Shown here piece after piece: positions 1 through 12,934 of a DNA stretch of 64,000 bases. Positions within the stretch are counted from its first letter, which is position 1. Each line of letters begins with the position of its first letter. A model generated the notes under the pieces. It was given only the letters and a program-made list of their open reading frames with translations. It was not told the DNA's origin and searched no databases. The translations under genes and the position numbers were made by a program. This DNA comes from Metallyticus violacea (Eukaryota; Arthropoda; Insecta; Mantodea; Metallyticidae): positions 163,458,501-163,522,500 of the forward strand of contig CM060833.1 of assembly GCA_030762175.1 (NCBI GenBank), in the 5' to 3' direction.

Positions 1-432
1 ACTAGTATGTCGAGGGTAACAACGCATTCCTTTCACTTCTGCTACTTAAAGAACTTATGTGAATGGGTTGAGGAGGAATTTTTTGACTGCTTGAAAATAA
101 ATATCTGTATAAAATATTCTCAATGGATATTTTTGTGAAGTAAACATATCATTTAATTTTTATAACCTTTTCATTTCGATAAATTGAATTTCTTTCTTTT
201 TAAAATACGTAAATCATCGCAGGAAAAATTCACAATGATCCAAAACAGGAAAAGAAAAAAGGGGGGGTTTTAAACATTAAAATAAGCAACAAAGGCCAAA
301 ATCGAGCAAAAAGGTAAAAGAAAAACTGGCCCTACTGGCCCAAAAGTACGTAAACATGTTCATTTCTATCTTACTCTTAAATATATCCATCCAAATAGAA
401 AATGCATTTTGCCTAACTTTCGGGCTCTGATA
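1..432. other. AT-rich non-coding DNA
   Basis: No ORF, RNA gene or repeat family is recognisable. The stretch is AT-rich with a short G run near 262-268. It is presumably part of an intron upstream of the first receptor exon seen in this window. Confidence 0.5.
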
Positions 433-832
433 ATTATGTTGAAATCTATATATAATTAGGTTGGTTAATTAATTAGATTGAAATGTATTAAATTATGCTT
501 AAATGCATTTAATTAGGTTAACATGTTTTAATTACGTTAACCTTTTTGATTAGGATGAAATATATTTAATTAAATTGAAATATATTTGATAAAGTTGAAT
601 TTTATTTATCTAGGTTGAAACATTTTAATCATGTAGAAATGGATTTAATTAGGTTGGAAATATTTAATTAGGTGTGCATGTATTAATTAGGTTGACATGC
701 ATTTAATTAGTTAGGCAAGTATTTAAATGGGTTTACGTGTGTTTAATCACGTTGATAATTATTTATGTAGTTAGGTTTACATGTACATAATTATTTTGAT
801 ATGTATTTAATTATGTTAGCATGTATAATTGC
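433..832. repeat. Degenerate ~20-bp tandem repeat (minisatellite-like)
   Basis: A motif close to ATTTAATTAGGTTGAAATGT recurs about every 19-23 bp for some 400 bp, with substitutions and small indels in nearly every unit. It resembles an old, decayed minisatellite. No coding potential is seen. Confidence 0.65.
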
Positions 833-946
833 AAGTATAAGCTGTAAATGTTGTATTTTTATTATTTTTCTACTGCCATCGGGTGGATAGAACAAAAAAT
901 AAATATATACATATAAATTAATATATACGTACATCTGCTCCTATAG

Positions 947-1236
947 TCGGTCCTGGTGGTGTAGTGGTAACCATACTTGCCTTCTAAACCCAAGGTCGCG
1001 GGTTCGAACCCGGCTAGGATCGATGGATTTTTTCGGGCGTAAAAATCCTAAGTATGGCTTCCTTCATAAAGTAAAGCCGTGGGTCCCCTTGTCGTACATT
1101 TACGGCACGAAAAAGAACATCAAGCCTGAAAGAAGAGGCCTCTGAGCAAAATTTGTCGGCCGTTTCATGCCCGGAATTGAATGGGACGCTGATGACCTGA
1201 GATGTTAAAGAGCGTCCTTAAATAAAACGAATCAAA
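947..1236 (+). mobile_element. SINE-A copy 1 (tRNA-derived SINE)
   Basis: The head has tRNA-type internal promoter boxes: an A box like TGGTGTAGTGG near 955-965 and a B box GGTTCGAACCC near 1001-1011. The body is shared with other copies in this window (AAAATCCTAAGTATGGCTTCC, then GCAAAATTTGTCGGCCGTTT) and it ends in an AATAAA-rich tail. It is flanked by an imperfect target-site duplication, TCTGCTCCTATAG (934-946) and TCTACTCCTATTAG (1237-1250). That supports LINE-assisted retroposition. Confidence 0.88.
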
Positions 1237-1250
1237 TCTACTCCTATTAG

Positions 1251-1735
1251 TGTCTTGACGCACTACCCTAACATGACGCTAGTTCAGCCGTGTAGGAATA
1301 CTAACTGAAGGCACAAACACAGAAATAAGTATGACAGCCTGTAAAATGGGCATAAAACAATAAAGTTATTACCAGTTACAACTCATTTTAAGCAGATACA
1401 ATCCCCTTCTCACCATCTGATCTCAACTCAGGCCAATAATGCTAAAGCTTGTCGGGTGCAAAATAGCTCCTTTCGAGACCACAAAATAAATAATAAGTGA
1501 ATTTGTTTGCAAAATGAGGTTTCTGTTAATTCTTAACCATTCGCTAGGGTGCACAATATGGTACTCTCGAAGCCGGTATGCTTTGACCACTCCTTCAAGG
1601 CAAGCAAAACTGACTAGCAATTATGTCATCCATTCAAAAACTGCGCCAAGGCAAAAACCGAATATTTTATGTATAATACTCTTTCAAAACAAAAGCGTAG
1701 CTATTCTAATCCAGTTACGTCATTCTGCTTTATAG
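1251..1735. other. Intron sequence before the first visible receptor exon
   Basis: No gene is recognised. Short ORFs here have no family resemblance. The stretch ends in a plausible splice acceptor, TGCTTTATAG, directly before the exon at 1736. Confidence 0.5.
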
Positions 1736-2029
1736 ATGTCATCGAAAACGAGACTGTCTAACTGGAAATGGCTTCTGTTGATGCAAGATGACATGCCACT
1801 GCACTTTCTGAACACAATACAAATATCTGTAGAATGTGAGTTCGTGGTGGGTAATTGGCAGGACAGCAACTTAACATTATCAGAAATATATCAGCAAGGA
1901 GAAATCCGACAGAATATCCTGGCTGTCTGGTCGTCCCAAGAAGGACTCAGCCTACTGACACGAAGGTCCTTACTGAGTCGCCGCAAAGACCTTGGAAACG
2001 TCACTTTAGTAGCAGCCGTAGAACCGGAT
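1736..2029 (+). CDS. IR exon 1 in window: amino-terminal domain, C-terminal part
   Basis: It encodes 98 residues starting MSSKTRLSNWKWLLLMQDD and ending in VEPD. The pattern WKWLLL, then CEFVVG, then QQGEIRQNILAVWSSQEGLS and finally LLSRRKDLGNVTL is that of insect IR amino-terminal domains just before ligand-binding lobe S1. The acceptor is TTTATAG and the donor is GAT|GTAAGT; the exon ends in phase 0. The first codon is ATG immediately after the acceptor. A real start here would give a protein with no signal peptide, so I read this as an internal exon whose first residue happens to be Met. Confidence 0.85.
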
Positions 2030-4309
2030 GTAAGTAATACAAAGTTTTTATATCTTTAAATGATGGAGCAGCCAAGTGTTTCTAAACCAATTTTCCCCAG
2101 TCTAATAGAAAGTTAAAAATCCATCCAATGCAAGGCGATACAAGTGCTAAATAAAAATGTAACACTCATGGTATAACTGTAGTGGATGTAAAATTATTTT
2201 CATTTGTGCTGTTTAGAATTGTAAATATAAACGTGTTGGCATTTGCTCTTCTCAATGCCTTTATCTTATTTAATTGCGTAAGGTTAATTAAATGCTAATA
2301 AATACTAAATAGAATGAAAAATAACAAAGTAATCGAAATGGTTGTTACAACATTTAAATTACAACTCCATCTCCAGCAAAAACAATGCATGGCTTTCAAA
2401 TGAACTCTATAAATAATAAGCAATATGCATTCTTTCTAATAACTGTAAATTTTGTGGATTAATCTAAAATGATTTCTGTACTTGTTGTATGAATAATTTC
2501 TTCAAAGCTCTTTGTTTTCGGCAGTTTAACCTGTTAAAAGCTTGTTTCAGTTTTTTTCCTACATTTCTAATATGTTTATTTCACTTTCAATGTATAAAAA
2601 TAGATGTAAGTTTTATTAATTTTATAATAATCACTCTTATTAAAGTTTAAAGTATGTTTAATATTTCTTTCTTCACTTTAATAGGAATCCAATAAGATTT
2701 TAACTTATAACTTTTGACAGAGGTTTCAGGATTGAAGTTTCTTACCTCAAATTTATTATTTTGTCCTTCTCTCCTTGTAATATCGCGAAAATACTCTATG
2801 TAAGTTTTGGGGCTTTATAGAAATATTTAGTTTACAGATAATTTGCTTTGATAATTGAACGTTTGTGAAAAGCTCAAGGAATCGTATTTTATGTAGTTAG
2901 ATCGTTAGAAAATCAAATCAAGTACTAGTTCCTACAAATTATTATTGCTTAGTTTTGTTACAAAATTAGATTTGAGCAACAATTTCAAATAAAAAATCAG
3001 AAAAAACAGCCGTTTTCAATATCCTAGCTGATAGTATATAATGCATTATTTACTCATAGAAATTATAATCTGTAAAAGGTTTTAGAAAAGCGTTGCATTT
3101 CAATAATAAAATTAATTTTCAATAAATTAAATATGTTTTTGAATGAATATGAATAAGTTACAGCGTTTCTATTTAAGGTCTGCTGCGCTTAATCCTCCAG
3201 TGCGTCTATTCTAAGGTTAAAGTCTAAGATCCTTCCAAATTATACAGATCATGTCTGAAGGAAAAATATGAGAAAGTATTCTACTGTAGGACTGTAAACC
3301 TTATCTGCTCACGCAGTAGGTTAAGTTTCAGCCACTACATGCACCTTGCCGGCGGAGTTCATATTTCAACTCCGCTTCGTGTCCTTCTGATGTTCCCTGC
3401 TGATCTCACAGCAGTGTGCATCCACTCTTGAAGATTGTTAGTTGACGCACAGTTTCAATACCAGAAAAACTAGACAAAGTTGGCGCAAATTTTGAACGTT
3501 GATAAGAAAATCATCCCTGAAATTATATCAGGATATAAAGATATAAAGTCTATTACAGCAAGTGAGGACAAGTCCAGCATTATTCACATTAAAACATGGT
3601 GTAAACGAATAAGGTTATTAACTAACTAGTATTACAAGATAAGTAAGACAATGTGTTAAAATGCTAATTTTAAAGTAATGAATTAAATGCATAGGAAATG
3701 CAGCAATATATTATTTGATTGTTGAGGGTGTTGAACAATTAGAGAGAAAAATGCAATAGAATTTTATGCATTAAAAAGTAATATTTTAAAAATTAATTAA
3801 AGTTACAAACGAACAATGTGAATGGATGATACAAATCTAAAAACAACGGAAGGAAGAATATGCGTAAGACGAGACCTTTTCTTTTTAGATAACGTTGTAA
3901 GAAAGTGAAGGAGACAGCTGAAAATGTTTAATATCGAGGATTATTTTAAAAACAAGAAAATGAACAACTATTTTCGTGATGACCAAATAACGGTTTTCTG
4001 AACACTTTACATTAGTCTGGCATTCTACCTGCAGTATGCTGTGCTACCTCCCTGAACCTACAGGGTGCACGTCTAATGTTTGACTGATCTATGAGGGACA
4101 GAGATTCTCTACCTGTAGAGGGCATATAATATTTTAATGAAATCAGAGAGCCGTAAACTTTTGCGGTAACGTTTCAAGTAATTTCTAACCTTCTGCTTGT
4201 TACATTCACAAAGCAAAGATTGATCTTGTGAACGAATTCTCCAACTTGATACTTCCTTTCACCAAATGTACTTGCGCATCAATTTACTAATTTTCTTTTT
4301 CTTTCACAG
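2030..4309 (+). other. Intron 1 of the receptor gene
   Basis: GT...AG intron of 2280 bp, AT-rich, with no recognised transposon or RNA gene. A less AT-rich patch near 3170-3440 has no coding pattern that I can identify. The acceptor TTTTTCTTTCACAG is strong. Confidence 0.8.
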
Positions 4310-4416
4310 GGTATGAGCATCGTTCTGAATAATAATTCCTTAGAATCAAAACCAGAAATTATTGGAGGCTACTTTGGCGCCGTATGGCACATCCTGGAAC
4401 ACCAGCTCAATTTTCG
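4310..4416 (+). CDS. IR exon 2: start of ligand-binding lobe S1
   Basis: It encodes GMSIVLNNNSLESKPE and IIGGYFGAVWHILEHQLNF (residues 99-133), plus two bases of an Arg codon completed by the next exon. The GGYFGAVWHILEHQLNF block corresponds to the iGluR/IR segment in which a helix follows the first S1 strand (compare G-Y--D----L---L-F). The donor is TTTTCG|GTATGT and phase 2 matches the T that opens the next exon. Confidence 0.88.
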
Positions 4417-7116
4417 GTATGTAGCAAACAAGAAATGTACAGAAAATTGTATTAATAATAGGCAGGGATCAGCATATGGGATAGTACGGCGGAAAGGGGG
4501 GAGAGAAGGATATAAGTGTGAATTAAGTACAGTTCAGGGTTAGGCAAATGTCTTTGTATTGAAGAAATTAACCTCACAAAAGTTCAAAGAATTCTCCATC
4601 TCTCCCCTCGAGTTGCACCACATATCAAAAGAGCTAAATTCCCCCTGATGGAGGAAATGCCAGCAGACGTGAATGTATAGCTTCAGTCTGTATAGCTGCA
4701 CTCAATGACAGTTTTCACTCGCTCCTGGGAAAAGGATCAAACATACCGAAATTCACTGTCATCCGCTCTGGCATGGAGGCTCTTATAGCCCTTCTTATTA
4801 AGTAAAATTGCTCTTACTTCAAGAAAATTTGTTCTTGGATCGTTTTCAGTAATTCTCAGCAGTGTTAAGCCCCCCCCCCCCTTTTCATCATCAATGCATG
4901 TGTCTGCCAAACATTTTGGGCCGTTTAGGGGAAACCTTCTGAATAATTCCCATCCATATTCCTACCTCCTTCATCTTTAATTAATTGCTTAGGAATAGGA
5001 AATATGAGGAACATTTGCTACAGACTTTTTGCATCATTAAGCATTGGTGCAGTACAGTACAGTGTTCAGTCAATACTGAAAAAAACTTTCATTCTTAGCA
5101 ATTCAATTGTAATAAGGATTAATTTTTAATTTCTCACCTGTCTTTTTAATGATCGACTCCAAGGTTTCAAATGAACTCCCTGATCACTGTGAACTGCTAT
5201 GCAATCCTCGTGTATTTATTTTAATATTTCACCTAGCTTCTAGGGTATCAAATATAAAATCTAACGCATTCTCTACGAATATCTAAGGATTTTAGCCAGC
5301 GACTGATTGAACTAAAAAAAAAAAACTCTCCTAAGAACGCCATGTTGGTTGAAACTTGCATTGATGCATCATTTTATAACTTAATGTCCAATATTCCAGC
5401 TCGGTTACTTACGAAATTCTGCTAGAAATTTGTCCATTCTTTAAAGCCACACCATATTTGTACACTTTGGCATTACATAAAACTGTGCAATAAGAAAACC
5501 GTGTTTCAATGTTTCTTTGTAGTTAGTGTATTTTAAATTAACGATAGTCATCAAGGATTTATGTTTATTACCTATCAACGGTAACGGTTCAAATAAATTA
5601 AAGTTGCTAAAGAATGTTACAATGATTTGCAGTGAAAGCACCACGGTCTACTTAATCTAACTTACTAATCAAAATTTCAGTGCTTTATTATCTATTTGAA
5701 CTGCAAAACGTGCTTTTTCATCAACTTTGAGTAGACCCCTGCTTTTGAAACCGAATTTTCTAAATTAATTCTTGGTATAAACTTTACAGCCCTAAATTCT
5801 GAATATAATGAATCGAAAAATGACAAAAGATATCAAATTCAAGGAGGAAATAACTTAAACCACCTTCAAAGAAATTGGATTTTCAGAAAAATCTATTGTT
5901 TAGATACCTATATAATGGTAATTTGCTTTAGTTATTTCCATACTGTGCTAAAATAGAAAAGGAAGCAAGCACTTCACGATTATCTGATATTTCCAAATCT
6001 TATGCGGAAATTTTCCCATTCTGTAGTAAGTCTAGGGTTTTAGCTATAAACCTTGACCGTTCACAGTTGCCTTATATCTCGGATACTAGCTGTGACCTCC
6101 ATTCTTTAACTCGGGTTTTCTCTATCTTATTATTCTTCCCCCTCTCACGAATATATGTACGAAGATTGACAGTCTAGAGCGGCTGTGTGTAAACTTTGTT
6201 TTGAATATAAAGCAGCTTATCGCGTATGTGAAAAATTTATTCCGATTTTTTTTATTAACTGCGTCATTTCAAAGCTCCAATTCACATATTGTGCTCAAAC
6301 CAGTGCAAAATAACAAATACGAGCGAAAAAGTACAGCTTTAACATAGGAAAAATTAGACGAAAATGCTGCAAATCTAGAATGTTCCCAAGAAAATAATTT
6401 CCACCGCCACGGGCGGCCGAGGTCGTTAAGGCGCGGACTGGGGGTTTGAATTCTGCCAGGACCGTCCTCCCCGACTGAGATTTTTCCCAGGTTTTCCTCA
6501 GTCCTCATAAGTGGCAAATGCCGGAGAGGTACCCTAAACTTAGGCCTGGAACGTTTCCTTTATAAAGAATTCTTTCCCAATTTATCCTTTCATCTCATGT
6601 ACCATCAGTGTCCACTGCCTGTGGTGTCTAAGTAGTAAAAACGGGCGTTAAGCACTATTAAAAACAACCATTTCCAAAATTAGCCAACAAGTAAGGTTTC
6701 GGAATGTAATAGAAAACATTAGCAATGAAATCGTAAGTATTTCGATGGCCGAACTTCAGCGTGTAAATTAGGAAGTGGTTTCCCGATACAATAATTCCAG
6801 CAGCTTCTATAAAGTTCATCGTACACATGTTATAGAAAGCGGGGTTGAACTGCAGCCTGCATGGTAACCGAGACGACGTGTGAATGGACAAGATTTATAA
6901 CCTATGTCTGATTGCCGATGCAACAGCATTACACATGGTGCTTTTAAATTCTTATACAGTAACGTTCCTTGGTTTAAAATGATTTGGAATATGAACATTA
7001 ATTAAAGCATAATCTAGATGGTTTAAATCACTGACTTTCTCTTTGACCATTTTTTTAGTAATAAAGAAATAGTAAACATGAAAAGCGAAAGTACGACATT
7101 TGCACCGTTACTTAAG
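4417..7116 (+). other. Intron 2 of the receptor gene
   Basis: GT...AG intron of 2700 bp. It contains a poly-C run near 4869-4881 and SINE-B copy 1 (6401-6665). The rest is AT-rich with no recognised gene. The acceptor is TTACTTAAG, weaker than its neighbours; it was chosen because only it keeps the phase (CG|T Arg). Confidence 0.75.
6401..6665 (+). mobile_element. SINE-B copy 1 (tRNA-derived SINE)
   Basis: The head GGCGGCCGAGGTCGTTAAGG resembles the 5' half of a tRNA with a class-II-like A box. The B box is degraded here (GGTTTGAATTC). The body has CCCAGGTTTTCCTCAGTCCT, and the conserved tail has ATCAGTGTCCACTGCCTGTG followed by AGTAGTAAAAACGGGCGTTA and A-rich DNA. The same consensus appears many times in both orientations in this window. 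Confidence 0.85.
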
Positions 7117-7320
7117 TAACGACGTGTATGCACATGTACTTAGAACAGAGTTGAAGAGAGCGCCAGATGGAGCGTGGGGCACCCACACTGTCAACGGATC
7201 GTGGGACGGAATGGTGGGGATGTTGGTGCAAGGAGAGGCGGAAGTGGCTATCTCAGCCTTCACCATGACCATTTCTCATCTTGACGCTGTCAATTTCATG
7301 GCTCCTTATTGGAAAGATGG
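7117..7320 (+). CDS. IR exon 3: lobe S1 core
   Basis: It encodes residues 135-201 with split codons at both ends. NGSWDGMVGMLVQGEAEVAI is the typical IR S1 signature, followed by SAFTMTISHLDAVNFMAPYW. The iGluR motif TxxxxRxxxxDFxxP aligns to T183/T185, H188, N193-F194 and P197. The Arg that binds the agonist carboxylate is therefore His188, and the following Asp is Asn193. The donor is GG|GTAAGT, phase 2, completing Gly202 with the next exon. TTG/CAC triplets before 7117 are in frame but belong to the intron. Confidence 0.93.
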
Positions 7321-8958
7321 GTAAGTTATATCAGCTTTGCTTCTCAGAGCTTCTTAAAGTCATCTTTGAAGTTGACGATGAGAGTGGCTGTTGGTCCTTA
7401 TTTTAAAGAATTCTCACTATAACTCTGATTTAGCTTCTTTAAAGAATCCTTAAAATAACTATACACATTATTAAAATTAATTTAAAATAATCAAAAAGAA
7501 AAAAGGGAGCTAAAATTATAGTCGTTTTTATCCTAGTATGTAATCAACAAAAGACTAAGTTATATGAATAGGACAAATAAAAAAATTAAATTATTTTAAT
7601 CCTCATATAGAGTCGGTTCTTAATCAATATTGGATTGCAATAATTTATAAACAATGTCACACCAGCGAAGGCCTCGACTACAAGGGTCGAAAATCTCCTT
7701 TCTTCATCACATTTGAAGTAACAAATATCTTCAGGTTCTTCCAAATCATTAAGTAAGAACTTAATCTCGCCAAATCCATTGCTCTTCTGAACTGTTTCCA
7801 ATTTATGAAAATATGTTTAGTGACTTCACTTCTCACACGATTATGTTTACTTTCATCAAACTTCGCCACTTTATTTGTTTGACTGGGAAACCAACATGAT
7901 ATTTGACAGAAATCCAAAATTTCACCATATAAGCCAGTATCACTTCCATTTTCTGGTTTCCCTTGGGAAAGTTTAATGGAGAAGATTGACAAATAGGTTT
8001 ATGATTTTTCTCATAAATTCAAAATATTCTAAAAATAATTGTAGACATTCAACTATATTTCCCTTCTAGGGAGGGACAGAGCTATTGAAACAATAATCCA
8101 AGGGGTTTTGTCTTAGAATTTCTTAACTATACTGGCCATTTCAGAAAAAAAAGTTTTTCATGACTTTTATTAGCCTATCAACAACTTCAAAGTGGCTGCT
8201 CCTTATTTTATCCATAACACTTCAGCAAGAAACTGTTAAAAGGAATGCACATTCTTTATGTATGTTGTGCGCCGTTCTTGCACGCATTCCTTTGCTTTCT
8301 AATAAGTATCCTAGCTTCGTTCTCCTCCTTTTCTTTACAGAGTCACGTTAACATGGTGTAATAGCAGGCTGGCCGGTCATTGACTTAAAGAAAGCGTATG
8401 TTCATAAAATCAGGGAGTTCTAGCCAAGCTGGTTGACATTATCACCACTTCTTGTTTTCTCTTCCTTGGGCACATAGCAAGGAGATTCCGAAGAGATGCA
8501 ATGTACATACTTTCGCTTCTTTAATTCTAAATTACTAGGCATGGAGCCTTCTTCGTAATGTGATCCAGGTAGAATATATCTTTCAAATAGTTTATTGTAT
8601 TATATTACATTGACTTAAGGTTCCGATGTCATAAATATGCTAGGCATGCGTTTATAAGTCAAAGTACTAAAGTAATTCAATATTCAGGCTGAATATTAAA
8701 GTATTTATTTTTTGTTAAAGCAGGAAGTTTATATATTTGCTTGTCAATAATTTGATTAATTATTGTGTGGTAAATGCAGCAAATTTTTTAATATTTATAG
8801 CTTAAGAGTTAAAACTCCAAAGCATCAAATTTAATGTTTTGATTGATTTATAACGGTTTTAATTATGTATTGCTCATATATGTTTACGCCAGTTGCACGT
8901 TAAAGTTACTGTTTTCCCATAATTTGTTACCATTCAAAATTCAAATATATTTTACATG

Positions 8959-8959
<1 letters not shown>

Positions 8960-9001
<42 letters not shown>
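8960..9001. repeat. (AT)n microsatellite
   Basis: About 21 uninterrupted AT units. Confidence 0.95.
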
Positions 9002-9007
<6 letters not shown>

Positions 9008-9537
9008 CAGCAATTTATATTCGTTTTTCCACTGTTATAATTTGTAAATTATTCTTCTCCCATCCTTTCCAGAGTTATAGCCTGGGGGTTATATCCCAGT
9101 ATACTCCCAAAGTGAAAGCTTGAAGGAAGGTGTAAAACTAAGGATATGATATCGTTATACTTGATACATGATGCAAGCTCTTTAAGGTAGTTTGCTGTTT
9201 AACCATATTGATGATGCATTCGTGACAAATAGTAGTATAGTGTGTTTTTATTTCAATAATGCTTTATCAGATATATAAATGAATAATTTATCTAGCGCAC
9301 GGGTCTAGCCGTTCGTGCTCCTATGTACATATAAGAAATGTTGAAAAAAACTCCACACTAAATCATGCAATAAAAGTTTAGGAAATAGTCTCCTTTCTCA
9401 ATCATGGCGAAAAAATTATTCAATTGATAAGCATTATAAATTTATCATTAAAGGGCATTAAACAATAGAAATACATAATTCACTATACATAACAATAAAT
9501 ACAAAAAGTCAATAAAATGCATTTACATTAAGATAAA

Positions 9538-9540
<3 letters not shown>

Positions 9541-9584
<44 letters not shown>
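9541..9584. repeat. (AT)n microsatellite
   Basis: About 22 uninterrupted AT units, the second such tract in the same intron. Confidence 0.95.
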
Positions 9585-9591
<7 letters not shown>

Positions 9592-10993
9592 AGAAAAATA
9601 AAAATAAAGTGACACTATTAACAATGTAACAAATTAACAGTAATTATAATAGTAGTAAAGGATAAAACACTAAGAAAAAGTCACACTTGAGATCGCTATA
9701 TTTCGAACTCGAGGAGTCCTTCCTTCTATGGCAAGAAGACAAGTATATATACTATGTCCTCTCTAGCCATAAATTTTCTCTTGTCCCTCTTATCTTCTCA
9801 ATCAATTTACATAGCCCTACCAATTATTGTTGACAATACCAAATTTAAACCTTCCTGATCTCACAAAGTTTTCCGATAGAATCTGCGACCTCCAGCGCTC
9901 TGTCTCTTCACATTCTGCGAGAATAAATACCCAAAATTCCATTTTACCACAAAGGACATGTTCTTTCCCTGTGTTCACCGTCATTTTCTGCGCTTTCCAT
10001 CTCGCGGGACACAGCTAGCCATTGTCGTCGTGTCTTCTCCAAGCAATGCATTTAATATGCTTCCCTCCCCCATGTCCCTTTTAGTTCTGATTGTAATTCC
10101 AATGAGCTTTTGTTAGAACACTCAGCTTTCACTGCCTGCCTATCAATATCATGTAATCTCCTTCTAACTTTTCTCCAAACGCGTCATCTATTACTAACTC
10201 CCACCTCTCACATCCCATTCCTATTCTTTCCAAGCCTCGTTTTATGGTAGATCCCCATTTTCTAGGTTTTCCAATTGTTTCTGATAGCAAATTAATGTTA
10301 AATCTTGTGTTTGGCCCCCTTATTAAGACTAACCATTATTTGATACCATGATTTAAAAAAAATGTTGTGTCATAAAAGTGCCGAAATCTTTTTCTCACCC
10401 CGCAATTTGCCGAGCTTGTATCAACCCTTAAAATTCTTTTCAGAAAACAGCCTGAATTTGTCACAAAATTTCTGCTCGCTTCCCCCCCCCCCACATTCCG
10501 CGCCATGTCATCGAAATAAAAAACTACCAAAAAAGTTAAAATTACTATATACCTAATGTAAATGACTTGCACACGTTCTTCCGATCCGGAGAAGAGAGAG
10601 GTGACATCAATACGTTCCGATGTGCTTGCTAGCCTGTGTCGAACTGCCCTGTCCTTATGCGTTACCCACACTCACTTTAATTGCTACATAAGTGTGAGAA
10701 ACCAAAACCCAGGTTAAAGCTTAAGACCGCCTATGTATATGAACGTTTTCATTTAGCGCGCAATTTTCGCCAATAATGCTAACACAACAAACACCCACTA
10801 CAATGACTCAGATACTTATCATTCTAAAGTAAGGCGGCCGAGTCGTAGTAAAACGTTGAAATGAATATTTCATTTGAAGAGTGAAATAAATTTGCTCTGG
10901 GAAAGTAAGTCAAAGTGTGAGAACAAAGAGGTTTTTTCAAAATAACGTAAAGATTTATTAACTTCTCAGACTTTGCTTTGTCTATGTTTTCAG

Positions 10994-11205
10994 ATTGACT
11001 CTGTTTATACGTACGCCGATTGGCTTTCACCGCACATGGTTCCAGCTGGCGAAGCCCTTTCGCCTCTCACTTTGGATCGGTGTGCTAAGTGCACTCGTGA
11101 CCCTCGCAGTTACTCAAACGATAACGTCGCACATTCTGCCCTGTTCCTCTGGGTACTCCTTGTCCACCGCTTTCTTCGTTACTCTAGCGAGCTTCTGTCA
11201 GCAAA
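10994..11205 (+). CDS. IR exon 4: end of S1, M1 and pore helix
   Basis: It encodes residues 203-272. LTLFIRTPIGFHRTWFQLAK and PFRLSLW are the stretch between S1 and the membrane. The hydrophobic M1 is about 226-241 (LSLWIGVLSALVTLAV). SSGYSLSTAFFVTLASFCQQ is the re-entrant pore segment typical of IRs, which end in C-QQ. Acceptor CAG|A completes Gly202 (GG|A) and donor CAGCAAA|GTAAGT leaves phase 1. Confidence 0.93.
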
Positions 11206-12519
11206 GTAAGTTGTGATACAACCCAAATTCAACGGAATTCTGCTCAAACACTGGATAAATCTACCCCTGGCAGTTTCATTCTCACAGATCGGAATTCAGA
11301 GCAACTGGATGCTGGTTGGGTTTCGAATTTTATATAATTATTTAAAATGACAGTCGAGATTTTTCTACCTCACTATAAATTATTCCTGGGTTTGAAAATA
11401 AAAAAAGAATTATTTTAGATAGCTAAAACAATACGAGACAGACGTAATTTATCCTTTTCTTTAATGTATATGAACGGAGTAATATGGTGTTAACAAGTAG
11501 TGCTTTATTATACATTCAAAAGAGAGTCACAATAACTCATATTTTATAATCGGTAAGTTAGAGCATCACCGTGGAAGAAATTACAAAATAGCTACGAAAA
11601 TGCACGACAAGATCGGCTTGTAACTTAACTCTTACATTAGCCACAACGCAAACTAGTGGCGCTAAGATACTAAAGAATGGTCCATTATTTGAACTACCTC
11701 TTGCTTTGTGATTACAAGGAATAATGTGACAAATAGAGAACAATTTCGAATAATAATAAGAGAGAAAAATGTCCATTTATGGAACTCCTTAAAGAGTTAA
11801 TAATATAAAGTCCCTTGTTATCATTTATTTTTACCCAGGTTTGCGTTTTCATCCGTCATATGGTCGTAATTGTAATCCGTAAATTTAGTAGCTTCCCTCA
11901 CAAAAAAGAAAAAAAAAATAGATAAAATAAAAAACAATGTATTTTAGGAATAAAAACAAAAAGATAAAACTTTGATTAAAGTTAAGATTAAGCATAAGGC
12001 TTTGATAAACAAGAAATTCCCATCCTGTTGATTATGTGGATAATTCGATCCCATATGCACAAGAGGAAGACACAACTTTGAATCCTATATAATAAACAGA
12101 ACTAGCCGGTGTTCTTTCCTAATGCAAGCCACAACACTGAATGGTTTTGGCATTTTTGTAACCGTATATCAAAAGCAGTATTAACAAGTGGCCTTCCTGA
12201 GTAGATTTCCTTGCAGTGCAAAGTTGTTCAAGCAAGCAAAGAAAGGAAACGTTGCCACTAAGGTAGAATTTTATATCAATGTACTGCAGGGAAATCTATC
12301 TTCATTTAAAATACGGTGCAATAAGACCGGCTAGTATATTTCATTCCAATTTGCATGCACAAATTTAATGCAGAGATTTGCATATAAAATAATTGTTTAC
12401 ACCACAATTTCAGTTAATAAACGGCTATCAGCACGACAATCAATTGCCGAAGATAGGAATTATTCTTGTAATGCAATGTTGGCTAATGCAACTCATGTAG
12501 TTTCAAACGTTTCCACTAG

Positions 12520-12860
12520 GTGACTGTGATGCAGCTATCTTTCAAAATGAATTCTCTAAGTGATAAGGGCTATAAACAAAGAGCAGTGATAGAATTTATT
12601 TTGGCAGAAAGTGAGGCTATCCCAACATACACAGACGTTTAATGATTATAATACATGTACAGATGACGCTGAGTGAAAGAATGGCGATACAACCTCACTG
12701 ATCATCCACGCTGGCCTGCAATAATGGAACAACTTGTTCTGTTAGCAGCTATGATGTATGCTAAATCAAATCCATCATGCGTTCAGAGTTGCTTGTTCGT
12801 TTTATGAAGCTGAAGATGATTGCTTGTCCAGCATTAAAACTCTTTGCTAGATTTCATAAC
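12520..12860 (+). pseudogene. Possible mariner transposase N-terminal relic
   Basis: A broken reading frame includes KGYKQRAVIEFILAESEAIP, which resembles the first helix-turn-helix of mariner transposases (EQR-VIKFL---G). The frame is soon lost. It may be the 5' part of the mariner relic that follows at 13203 or a different element; I cannot decide. Weak call. Confidence 0.3.
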
Positions 12861-12934
12861 TAAGACACTGTAGAATGTGGGCACTGGTTACAAGCGAGAT
12901 GACATTAAAATTAGGGGGAAAATTGGAGGGGACG

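Larger units (their letters stand above)
7321..10993 (+). other. Intron 3 of the receptor gene
   Basis: GT...AG intron of 3673 bp. It contains two long (AT)n microsatellites (8960-9001 and 9541-9584). A less AT-rich, pyrimidine-rich tract lies at about 9780-10500 and has no protein homology that I recognise. It includes a poly-C run at about 10484-10492. The acceptor is TGTTTTCAG. Confidence 0.8.

Noticed and set aside
947..1020. Functional tRNA gene at SINE-A heads
   Set aside because: A and B boxes are present, but the acceptor stem does not close and the same head recurs with the SINE body.
7100..7116. TTG start or extension of exon 3
   Set aside because: Phase 2 from exon 2 is met only by the acceptor ending at 7116.
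9780..10500. Pyrimidine-rich patch in intron 3 as a transposon gene
   Set aside because: Both strands were read; no protein family could be supported.
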